Below are positions 8,021 to 14,406 of a DNA stretch of 19,235 bases, piece after piece. This DNA comes from Treponema sp. (GTDB taxonomy: Bacteria > Spirochaetota > Spirochaetia > Treponematales > Rectinemataceae): positions 1 through 19,235 of the forward strand of contig JAAYWE010000024.1 in the NCBI GenBank assembly GCA_012516755.1. Direction: 5' to 3'. Below the pieces are notes generated by a model that was not told the DNA's origin, did not search any database, and worked only from the letters and a program-made list of their open reading frames with translations. The stretch's first letter is position 1. Every line of letters begins with the position of its first letter. The translations under genes and the position numbers were made by a program.

Positions 8021-8032
8021 GTAAACGATTAC
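8021..8032. promoter_or_regulatory. LacI-family operator 1
   Basis: GTAAACGATTAC is an imperfect palindrome with a central CG (10 of 12 positions symmetric) that fits the general LacI/GalR operator pattern. It overlaps the expected -10 area of the leftward promoter, so binding would block transport-operon transcription. The repressor encoded at 178-1185 is the natural candidate to bind it. Confidence 0.7.
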
Positions 8033-8053
8033 ATGGTTTTTGTATTCTGTCAA
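8028..8053 (-). promoter_or_regulatory. Candidate promoter of the leftward operon
   Basis: Read on the minus strand, a perfect -35 hexamer TTGACA (8053-8048) is present. The best -10 match, TGTAAT (8033-8028), is only 14 nt away, and at 16-17 nt there are only weak hexamers (TAATCG, AATCGT). The -35 is convincing but the spacing is not, so the promoter may need help or may be mis-assigned. The first operator lies over the -10 area and the second just behind the -35. Confidence 0.4.
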
Positions 8054-8062
8054 GCGATAAAA

Positions 8063-8076
8063 TGCAATCGATTACA
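8063..8076. promoter_or_regulatory. LacI-family operator 2
   Basis: TGCAATCGATTACA is a 14-nt palindrome with one mismatched pair. Its centre is 43 nt from that of operator 1, close to four helical turns, so a tetramer or two dimers could bind on the same face. It lies between the two divergent promoters, upstream of the rightward -35, and could let one regulator control both arms. Confidence 0.72.
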
Positions 8077-8097
8077 TAATCTATTCAATTAAGGGTC

Positions 8098-8126
8098 TTG
8101 CATGTTTTGGAAACTGGCTATATATT
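8098..8126 (+). promoter_or_regulatory. Sigma-70-type promoter of the rightward operon
   Basis: TTGCAT (8098-8103) and TATATT (8121-8126) are separated by an optimal 17 nt. Transcription would start near 8133, leaving a leader of about 64 nt before the DeoR gene. The leader begins with the 11-nt phased GAAA repeats, consistent with repression at this promoter. Confidence 0.65.
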
Positions 8127-8130
8127 AAAA

Positions 8131-8174
8131 GAAAGCTTTACGAAATATTATCGAAAGATATTAGAAAGGCATTT
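8131..8174. promoter_or_regulatory. Four GAAA motifs at exact 11-nt spacing (likely DeoR-family operator)
   Basis: GAAA starts at 8131, 8142, 8153 and 8164, giving four 11-nt blocks each beginning GAAA and followed by A/T-rich sequence. A fifth GAAA at 8110 is 21 nt upstream, about two turns. The array covers the start of the predicted rightward transcript. Some DeoR-family regulators of sugar genes bind repeated TTTC/GAAA half-sites, so self-regulation by the DeoR protein is a reasonable inference. Confidence 0.5.
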
Positions 8175-8196
8175 TTAAGTTTTCCGGAGGTTTGAA

Positions 8197-8952
8197 ATGC
8201 TTCTAGATCTTAGCGAGCGAGAGAAGTCGATTTTGGAACTTCTGGCTGATCGCAATTATCTTTCTGTCTCCGAGCTTTCAAGCACTCTGGGTGTTTCGGA
8301 AGTCACTATACGTGCAGACCTATCTTCTCTTGAAAACCGAGGTTACCTTATGAGAACTCGAGGAGGCGCGCTTCCTTCGATACATCGGAGCATCCTCGAA
8401 CACCAAAGACTTCATATAGAAGAAAAACAGCGTATCGCCAAAAAGGCCGCTGGACTCGTCTGCGATGGCGACCGCATTATGATCGAAGCCGGCACTACCA
8501 CCGCTTTCATAACCCGATACCTCATTGGTCGACAGGATGTACAAATTGTAACTAATTCCATGCTGGCCTTCTCTTATGCGCGCATAAATCCTCTTCTAAA
8601 TATCATACTAACAGGGGGCACATTTCGACGCGAAACGGAGTCTCTTGTAGGACCTGTAGCAGTACAAAACCTGGATAGTTTCAATGCTCGTCTAGCTTTT
8701 GTAGGAACCGATGGCTTTACGATCCAGAGAGGAATGACTACTCAATTCACAGAAGGAGCAGAAATTGTCCGGGCAATGAACAAAAGAGCGGAAACAACAT
8801 GGCTCGTCGCCGATTCCTCCAAATTTGGCAAGATTGGTTTTGTAAGTGTATTGCCCTTGTTAGCGGTGCATGGGATCATTACAGACGGTGGCTTGCCAAA
8901 GGAAGCGCTGGAAGCGCTCCAGACAGAAGGCATAGAAGTAATTTTGGCATAA
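8197..8952 (+). CDS. DeoR/GlpR-family transcriptional regulator
   Basis: The 251-residue protein has the DeoR-type winged helix at residues about 5-60 (EREKSILELLADRNYLSV, then VSEVTIRADLSSLENRGYL as the recognition part, then TRGGA) and the DeoR C-terminal sensor domain (IMIEAGTTTAFI, VTNSMLAF, LTGGTFRRETESLVGP, LAFVGTDGF, VADSSKFGK), which binds phosphorylated sugars. Length is normal. GGAGG lies 6 nt upstream of the ATG. As the first gene of the rightward operon it probably represses that operon, with a pathway sugar phosphate as inducer; the phased GAAA array ahead of it is the probable binding site. The neighbouring LacI regulator may control the other arm or both. Confidence 0.94.
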   Translation: MLLDLSEREKSILELLADRNYLSVSELSSTLGVSEVTIRADLSSLENRGYLMRTRGGALPSIHRSILEHQRLHIEEKQRIAKKAAGLVCDGDRIMIEAGTTTAFITRYLIGRQDVQIVTNSMLAFSYARINPLLNIILTGGTFRRETESLVGPVAVQNLDSFNARLAFVGTDGFTIQRGMTTQFTEGAEIVRAMNKRAETTWLVADSSKFGKIGFVSVLPLLAVHGIITDGGLPKEALEALQTEGIEVILA

Positions 8953-8985
8953 TTAAATAGAAGAATTAAAGAGAGGGATAGCAAA

Positions 8986-10293
8986 ATGGCGGAAAAGATA
9001 ATCATGCCGAAACTCGGCAACACAGTTGAATCGAGCGTTATTCTATCATGGAAAGTAAAGCCGGGAGACACTGTTACGAAGGACACTATCCTATGCGAAA
9101 TCGAAACCGACAAGGCGACAATGGAAGTTCCTGCGGGAGTTGATGGTACAGTGCTAGCGCTTCTTAAAAGAGAAGGCGATGATGTGCCGGTTTTGGAGCC
9201 TATTGCGATAGTTGGTGCGCCTGAGGAAGTGTGGGAAAATGCCGCAGACTCCTCCCAGGCAAATACGGCATCGATTCCTATTTCTGCAAGCACTTCCACT
9301 GTCTTTGAGCAAGAAAAGGAAGCCACAATGCTACAAGAGGCTAATGGCAAAGAGCCTCATTCGAGCCCACGCGCCCGAATGGCTATGCACAACCTTGGTG
9401 TGGATCTAGGGGCTATCGATAAAGGGAGTGGTCCTGGTGGAAGAATCCTTGAAAAAGATGTTATCGAGGCCTCGATTGACGAGAAATCCAACCAAGAAGT
9501 CTCTATGCAAGAACCCCCTATCCAGGGAGCTTTTGGCAAAATACTGCAAGCAACACAGACGCAGACTATAAAAGAAGAACCACCAACTCATGAAAAAACC
9601 GAATTCCAGAGCATCCCCCTTATTGGCATACGAAAGCGCATTGCGGGCCGTATGCACGATTCGGTCCAAACCACCGCCCAGTATACCGAGCACAGTTCTG
9701 CAGATGCGGAGCACCTTGTTGCACTGAGAGCGCGTCTCAAAGCGCAAGAGAATCCAAATATTGCACACATCACTATTGGAGATCTTGTTCTTACGGCCGT
9801 TATCAAGATTCTCCCTGAGTTTCCCGAATTCAATGCGCACCTTGAAGGAAATGAGCTAAGACTTTTCAAGCCAATCCACCTTGGTGTTGCGGTCGATACA
9901 CCGCGAGGCCTTATGGTTCCGGTGATTCGAAATGCTCAAGATCTCTCCCTTCTCGGCGTTTCCATGGAAGTGAAGCGCCTGGCAAAAGCCTGCCAAAGCG
10001 GCCGCGCAGATCCCGCCTCTCTTTCTGGTTCTACCTTCACTGTTACGAATCTGGGTGCGTTCGGTGTGGAGTGGTTCACTCCTATTGTAAATACTCCGGA
10101 GACCGCAATACTGGGCGTATGTACGATCCGACCCACTCCGGTAAAAACCGATAAGGGCATTGAGAATCGAATGAGAATAGGCCTTTCACTCACCGTAGAT
10201 CATCAGGTAATAGATGGGGCTTATGCTGCACGTTTTCTAAGACGGCTTTCCGAGATCATTGCAGACATCGATATTATGCCCTTTTCTCTTTGA
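8986..10293 (+). CDS. Dihydrolipoyl acyltransferase, E2 core of a 2-oxoacid/acetoin dehydrogenase-type complex
   Basis: The 435-residue protein has the full E2 layout. Residues 1-76 form a lipoyl domain with the lipoylated lysine in ETDKA (Lys43). After an acidic linker, residues about 125-162 are the peripheral-subunit-binding domain (SSPRARMAMHNLGVDL to GRILEKDVIEA). After a second linker, residues about 208-435 are the acyltransferase domain, ending in the catalytic DHQVIDG motif (His406, Asp410). It passes an acyl group from lipoamide to CoA. The gene follows DeoR by 33 nt. Genes for E3 and E1 come next, so a whole complex is encoded. Whether the acyl donor is pyruvate, a branched oxoacid, acetoin or a sugar-derived acyloin cannot be told from E2 alone. 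Its stop codon lies within a 12-nt tandem repeat. Confidence 0.94.
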   Translation: MAEKIIMPKLGNTVESSVILSWKVKPGDTVTKDTILCEIETDKATMEVPAGVDGTVLALLKREGDDVPVLEPIAIVGAPEEVWENAADSSQANTASIPISASTSTVFEQEKEATMLQEANGKEPHSSPRARMAMHNLGVDLGAIDKGSGPGGRILEKDVIEASIDEKSNQEVSMQEPPIQGAFGKILQATQTQTIKEEPPTHEKTEFQSIPLIGIRKRIAGRMHDSVQTTAQYTEHSSADAEHLVALRARLKAQENPNIAHITIGDLVLTAVIKILPEFPEFNAHLEGNELRLFKPIHLGVAVDTPRGLMVPVIRNAQDLSLLGVSMEVKRLAKACQSGRADPASLSGSTFTVTNLGAFGVEWFTPIVNTPETAILGVCTIRPTPVKTDKGIENRMRIGLSLTVDHQVIDGAYAARFLRRLSEIIADIDIMPFSL

Positions 10294-10347
10294 ATATCGC
10301 TTTGAATATAGTTTTGTATGTCGCTTCGAATATAGCTTTTAATATAT
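10288..10347. repeat. Five 12-nt tandem repeats spanning the E2 stop and the E2-E3 gap
   Basis: Five contiguous 12-nt units start at 10288, 10300, 10312, 10324 and 10336, with consensus CTTTGAATATAG. Copies read CTTTGAATATCG, CTTTGAATATAG, TTTTGTATGTCG, CTTCGAATATAG and CTTTTAATATAT. The E2 stop (TGA, 10291-10293) lies in the first unit. The array fills most of the 78-nt gap before the E3 gene. Every unit is AT-rich. It may be neutral slippage or may tune expression of the downstream gene. Confidence 0.8.
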
Positions 10348-10371
10348 GCATGACTTCTATGGAGAAAATGT

Positions 10372-11865
10372 ATGACCGATTATGATGTGATCATCCTCGG
10401 ATCGGGCCCCGGGGGCTATCTTGCTGCGGAACGCCTTGCGGCAAAAAAACTCAAAGTCGCACTTGTTGAAAAAGACGATGTGGGCGGGACTTGCCTCAAT
10501 ATAGGTTGTATTCCCACCAAGACTCTCCTCAATAGCGCCAAACTATATGCTCATTTGAGAGACGCTTCTTCATTTGGTATAGAAGCCGAAGGTGTACATG
10601 TAAACTGGCGGCAGGTCATGGCCTGGAAAGAAGAAGTCTCGAAGAGACTGCGAAGATCCTTGGAATTGACCCTCAAGAAAGCCGGCGTAGAGATCATCCG
10701 TGGAGTTGGAAAGTTGACAGATGGTCATTCTGTTATCGTCTTTCCGGTTAACGCAGAAAGCGATGCGCTTCAACCCTCTTTATATCAAGCGCAGACTTCT
10801 CAATCTTCAGATTATCAATCTCCAGATTCCCAATCCTCAAATTCTGCCTTCATGATCAGAGGCCAGAAAATCATCATTGCAACAGGCTCTTCTCCGATAA
10901 TTCCTCCGATTAGAGGCATAAAAGATAATCCAGAAGTACTCGATTCAACAGGGTTGTTATCAATTGGCGAAATTCCATCAAGTCTATGCATAATTGGTGG
11001 AGGCGTAATAGGAATTGAGTTCGCCAGCTTGTTCTCTGCGTTTGGCTCGAGTGTAACCGTCATCGAAATGATGGACGAAATCGTGCCGGTAATGGATAGT
11101 CAGATGGCTGTCGAGCTGAGAAAAGCACTAAAAAATGTGACTTTCATGCTTGGCACAAAGGTAACGGAGCTCGAGGGCAAAAAGGTACTCTTTGAGAACA
11201 AAAATGGCGAAAAAGGCTCTACAGAAGCTGATATCATTTTGCTCTCCGTTGGACGCAAAGCCAATATAGAGGATTGGGGTGCTCAGGAATCCGGACTCGA
11301 GATTAAGAATCGCGCTATAGCCACAGACGACAGGATGCGAACTAATCTACCAGGAGTCTGGGCGATTGGCGACGTTACAGGAAAGAGCCAGTTAGCCCAT
11401 GCGGCTTACCGCATGGCGGAAGTGGCTGTCTCTGACATCCTTGCAAGTCAAAATTCGGAGCGCAGCAATCAGATCTTCGTGCCGGAAACAGTGCCATGGG
11501 CTCTTTACTCGCTGCCTGAAGCTGCAGGTGCCGGCCTAACCGAACAGGATGCTCGCGCAAGAGGATATGATACCCATGTCATTCGAATGCCATATAAGGT
11601 CTCTGGCAGATTTGTAGCCGAAAATGGTTTTTCTGCTCCTGGATCTATAAAGATTATCATAGAGAAATCAAGCGAAAGGCTTCTTGGAATTCATCTGCTG
11701 GGAGCCTACGCTTCCGAGCAGATTTGGGGAGCGGCGCTAGCGCTCGAACGAAGACTACCGCTTTCTGCTTTTCGGAACATGGTATTCCCGCATCCAACCG
11801 TCTCGGAAGTCATCCGCGAGGCAGCTTGGAGCGCAAATCCGCTCAGCGGAACACATATACACTAA
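10372..11865 (+). CDS. lpdA: Dihydrolipoamide dehydrogenase (E3)
   Basis: The 497-residue flavoprotein reoxidises dihydrolipoamide on E2 and makes NADH. The FAD-binding GSGPGG (10-15) is followed by the redox disulfide motif GGTCLNIGCIPTK (Cys41, Cys46), then ATGSSP (170-174), the NAD-binding GGGVIGIEFAS, the second FAD motif AIGDVTG, and the C-terminal HPTVSE active-site pair (His474, Glu479). All key residues are present, so it should be active. It is somewhat longer than usual because of an insertion at about residues 127-158 that is rich in Q and S and encoded by a 15-nt tandem repeat; it sits in a surface loop before ATGSSP. GGAG lies upstream of the ATG. It probably serves the E1 and E2 encoded on either side. 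Confidence 0.95.
   Translation: MTDYDVIILGSGPGGYLAAERLAAKKLKVALVEKDDVGGTCLNIGCIPTKTLLNSAKLYAHLRDASSFGIEAEGVHVNWRQVMAWKEEVSKRLRRSLELTLKKAGVEIIRGVGKLTDGHSVIVFPVNAESDALQPSLYQAQTSQSSDYQSPDSQSSNSAFMIRGQKIIIATGSSPIIPPIRGIKDNPEVLDSTGLLSIGEIPSSLCIIGGGVIGIEFASLFSAFGSSVTVIEMMDEIVPVMDSQMAVELRKALKNVTFMLGTKVTELEGKKVLFENKNGEKGSTEADIILLSVGRKANIEDWGAQESGLEIKNRAIATDDRMRTNLPGVWAIGDVTGKSQLAHAAYRMAEVAVSDILASQNSERSNQIFVPETVPWALYSLPEAAGAGLTEQDARARGYDTHVIRMPYKVSGRFVAENGFSAPGSIKIIIEKSSERLLGIHLLGAYASEQIWGAALALERRLPLSAFRNMVFPHPTVSEVIREAAWSANPLSGTHIH
10798..10842. repeat. Three 15-nt in-frame tandem repeats inside the E3 gene
   Basis: TCTCAATCTTCAGAT, TATCAATCTCCAGAT and TCCCAATCCTCAAAT lie end to end and encode SQSSD, YQSPD and SQSSN (residues 143-157 of E3). 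A more degenerate copy (10783-10797, encoding YQAQT) precedes them. The frame is preserved and the insert sits in a loop between two strands of the FAD domain, so it probably does not stop enzyme function. Confidence 0.8.
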
Positions 11866-11874
11866 CTGAAAATT

Positions 11875-11889
11875 GGCTCGGAATGAGCC
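11875..11889 (+). promoter_or_regulatory. Small hairpin before the E1 ribosome-binding site
   Basis: GGCTC (11875-11879) can pair with GAGCC (11885-11889) over a 5-nt loop, just after the E3 stop and 3 nt before AAGGAG of the E1 gene. It could modulate E3 to E1 stoichiometry, but a 5-bp stem is a weak case. Confidence 0.3.
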
Positions 11890-11905
11890 CATAAGGAGTC
11901 ATAAT

Positions 11906-14362
11906 ATGCCAAAATCATTGCCCATCAAACCTGAAGACGTCAGGAAACCTGGGATGCTCGAAATCCCTTCTATACCGATCAATCAGTACAAGCGAAATAT
12001 CAAGGAAGAACGAAAGCGCTTTGGGAATGATGGCCTCATTGCCATGCTCCATGACATGATCGTGGTGCGAGAATTTGAGACAATGCTAAATACTTATAAG
12101 ACCATGGGTTCGTGGGAGGGGATTCCATACAGCTACAAGGGTCCAGCCCATCTTTCCATTGGTCAAGAGGCGGCTGTAGTCGGACAAGCGGCAGCACTTG
12201 AACCGGAAGACTTTATCTTTGGTTCCCACAGAAGCCATGGAGAAATTATCGCAAAATGCCTCTCGGCAGCCCGCAAGATGGATGAGGATAAGCTAATATC
12301 TATAATGGAATCGTGGTTGGATGGAGAAACACTCTCTTACGCTAAACGCATGCCTTATGCAGATGCATTCTCACTCGCACGCAATTTTATCGTTTTTGGA
12401 ACGCTTGGAGAGATCTTTGCACGCAAAGCCGGCTTTAACCGAGGTATGGGCGGATCGATGCATGCCTTCTTTTTGCCCTTTGGCTCCATGCCTAACAACG
12501 CTATCGTAGGAGGCTCCGCGGATATAGCCCTGGGCTCCGCTCTCTACAAACGAATAAACAAAAAGCCAGGAATCGTTATTGCCAATATCGGCGATGCTTC
12601 GATGGGTTGTGGTCCGGTATGGGAAGCCATGATGATGGCATCCATGGATCAGTATCGTACGCTGTGGCCAGAGTCGATTGGGGGCGCGCCTCCAATTCTT
12701 TTCAATTTCTTCAATAACTTCTATGGCATGGGTGGACAAACTTATGGCGAGACGATGGGCTTTGGAGTGCTCGCTCGAGTAGGAAGTGGAGTCAATCCAG
12801 AGAGCATGCACACAGAGCGTGTGGATGGCCTAGATCCATTGGCCGTAGCGGATGCCGTTCTGAGAAAGAAAAAGATCCTATTGGAAGGCAAGGGTCCGGT
12901 ACTTCTAGATACTATTACCTACCGCATATCTGGCCATTCCACGAGCGATGCCTCTAGCTATCGCACCAAGGAAGAGATCGAAGAATGGCGGAAAAATGAT
13001 TCTATCGATGATTTTTCAAAGTATTTGATCGAAAATGACATTCTTAAAAAACCCGATATCGAGGCAATTCAAAAGAGCATTCACAGCACTATCTATGAAG
13101 CGGTTAAGCTCGCTACAAATGATGAAGAATGCCCAAGGCCTACGGGCGCATTGATAGAATCGGTAATGTACTCCAATAAGAAAGAGCTCACGCTCGATGT
13201 TAGGGCTCCGGAGCTTCTTCAGGCAGGCGAAGATAATCCTCGGGTTCAGTCCATATCCCATCGCGCGCGCTATGCGTTCGATGAAGAAGGAAAACCCATT
13301 CCCAAGAATAAACTCTATCAGTTCCGCGATGGTATTTTCGAGGCCATGCTGCATCATTTTAAGCTCGATCCAACACTGGCCGCATGGGGAGAAGAAAACC
13401 GCGATTGGGGTGGAGCCTTTGCAGTCTACCGAGGACTCACAGAAGCACTTCCATATCATAGGCTCTTCAACAGCCCTATTTCGGAAGCTGCTATTGTGGG
13501 TTCTGGCGTGGGATATGCCCTGTCTGGTGGACGGGCGGTGGTGGAACTCATGTATTGTGATTTTCTGGGTCGAGCTGGCGATGAGGTTTTCAATCAGGCT
13601 TCTAAGTGGCAGTCGATGTCAGCAGGTCTGTTGAAAATGCCATTAGTTATTCGTGTCTCCATAGGCAATAAATATGGCGCACAGCACAGCCAGGATTGGT
13701 CTAGCCTAGTTGCCCATATCCCGGGACTAAAGGTCTATTTCCCTGCAACACCATACGATGCAAAAGGAATGATGCACCTTGCCCTAAGCCGGACTGATCC
13801 GGTGATCTTCCTGGAAAGCCAGCTTCTCTACGATGTAGGAGAACAATTCGAAAAAGGCGGTGTGCCCAAAGACTACTATGAGATTCCAGAAGGCCTACCT
13901 GTTATTCGCAAACCCGGTAAAGATATAACCATAGCAACCTATGGCGCAACCTTATACAGAGCCATGGAAGCCGCAAAAATCCTCGAGGAAAAGTACGGGC
14001 TTTCGGTAGAAGTAATGGATCTGCGCTTCCTTACCCCATTCGATTACGATCCGCTCATAGAAAGCGTCAAAAAGACGGGCCGGCTCGTCCTAGCTTCGGA
14101 TGCGGTAGAACGCGGTTCATACCTGCACACCATTGCTTCTAATGTAGAACAGTTCGCCTTCGATTGGCTCGATGCGCCTATCGCCGTAGTAGGGTCGCGC
14201 AATTGGATTACACCAGCCGCAGAGCTCGAACAAATCTTCTTTCCGCAGCCCGAATGGATTGTAGATGCGGTAAACGAACGAATCCTCCCACTCAAGGGTC
14301 ATGAGTCTTCGACTATCCAGACCACTGGTGATCTTGCTCGCCGATATCGAATTGGAGTATGA
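11906..14362 (+). CDS. Single-chain thiamine-diphosphate E1 (fused alpha and beta subunits) of a 2-oxoacid/acetoin-type dehydrogenase
   Basis: This 818-residue protein joins the E1 alpha and beta subunits in one chain. In the alpha half (to about residue 420) are HRSHG (107-111), GMGGSMH (180-186), the thiamine-diphosphate site GDAS (229-232) to NN (270-271), and the phosphorylation-loop-like GHSTSD (343-348). In the beta half are the catalytic Glu527 in SPISEAAIVG, QH at 593-594, and the transketolase C-terminal domain from about 673. Two insertions are visible: roughly 55 residues between HRSHG and GMGGSMH, and about 12 residues inside the cofactor motif, whose third position is Ala rather than Gly. 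Start chosen at 11906 because AAGGAG lies 7 nt upstream; an earlier start at 11873 lacks a comparable site. Substrate (pyruvate, branched oxoacid, acetoin or a sugar acyloin) cannot be fixed from sequence. Confidence 0.93.
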   Translation: MPKSLPIKPEDVRKPGMLEIPSIPINQYKRNIKEERKRFGNDGLIAMLHDMIVVREFETMLNTYKTMGSWEGIPYSYKGPAHLSIGQEAAVVGQAAALEPEDFIFGSHRSHGEIIAKCLSAARKMDEDKLISIMESWLDGETLSYAKRMPYADAFSLARNFIVFGTLGEIFARKAGFNRGMGGSMHAFFLPFGSMPNNAIVGGSADIALGSALYKRINKKPGIVIANIGDASMGCGPVWEAMMMASMDQYRTLWPESIGGAPPILFNFFNNFYGMGGQTYGETMGFGVLARVGSGVNPESMHTERVDGLDPLAVADAVLRKKKILLEGKGPVLLDTITYRISGHSTSDASSYRTKEEIEEWRKNDSIDDFSKYLIENDILKKPDIEAIQKSIHSTIYEAVKLATNDEECPRPTGALIESVMYSNKKELTLDVRAPELLQAGEDNPRVQSISHRARYAFDEEGKPIPKNKLYQFRDGIFEAMLHHFKLDPTLAAWGEENRDWGGAFAVYRGLTEALPYHRLFNSPISEAAIVGSGVGYALSGGRAVVELMYCDFLGRAGDEVFNQASKWQSMSAGLLKMPLVIRVSIGNKYGAQHSQDWSSLVAHIPGLKVYFPATPYDAKGMMHLALSRTDPVIFLESQLLYDVGEQFEKGGVPKDYYEIPEGLPVIRKPGKDITIATYGATLYRAMEAAKILEEKYGLSVEVMDLRFLTPFDYDPLIESVKKTGRLVLASDAVERGSYLHTIASNVEQFAFDWLDAPIAVVGSRNWITPAAELEQIFFPQPEWIVDAVNERILPLKGHESSTIQTTGDLARRYRIGV

Positions 14363-14406
14363 GATGGTGAGGAGTCGTGCTGGATGCAAGAAAAAGGAAA
14401 TAAGCG

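Larger units (their letters stand above)
7852..8196. other. Divergent regulatory region between the two operons
   Basis: This is the only stretch longer than 300 nt without a gene. From left to right it holds the GTG-linked Shine-Dalgarno of the ATPase gene (near 7860-7866), a small CTTTA/TAAAG stem (7873-7887), three 10-nt direct repeats with TGCAC (7921-7950), two LacI-type palindromes (8021-8032 and 8063-8076), each preceded by the same 8-mer AGCGATAA, a leftward TTGACA, a rightward promoter (8098-8126), four GAAA motifs at 11-nt spacing, and the DeoR gene's GGAGG (8186-8190). No open reading frame or structured RNA family was recognised in it. Confidence 0.85.

Noticed and set aside
8742..9350. 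Minus-strand open frame of 202 codons across the deoR/E2 junction
   Set aside because: It is opposite two conserved genes, rich in Ser and Ala with no motifs, and would place a gene antisense to the lipoyl domain.
10288..10347. CRISPR-like repeat array
   Set aside because: Units are 12 nt, contiguous and without spacers, and no cas genes are present; it is a simple tandem repeat.
13016..13459. Minus-strand open frame inside the E1 gene
   Set aside because: It is antisense to conserved E1 sequence (the linker and start of the beta half) and has no independent support.
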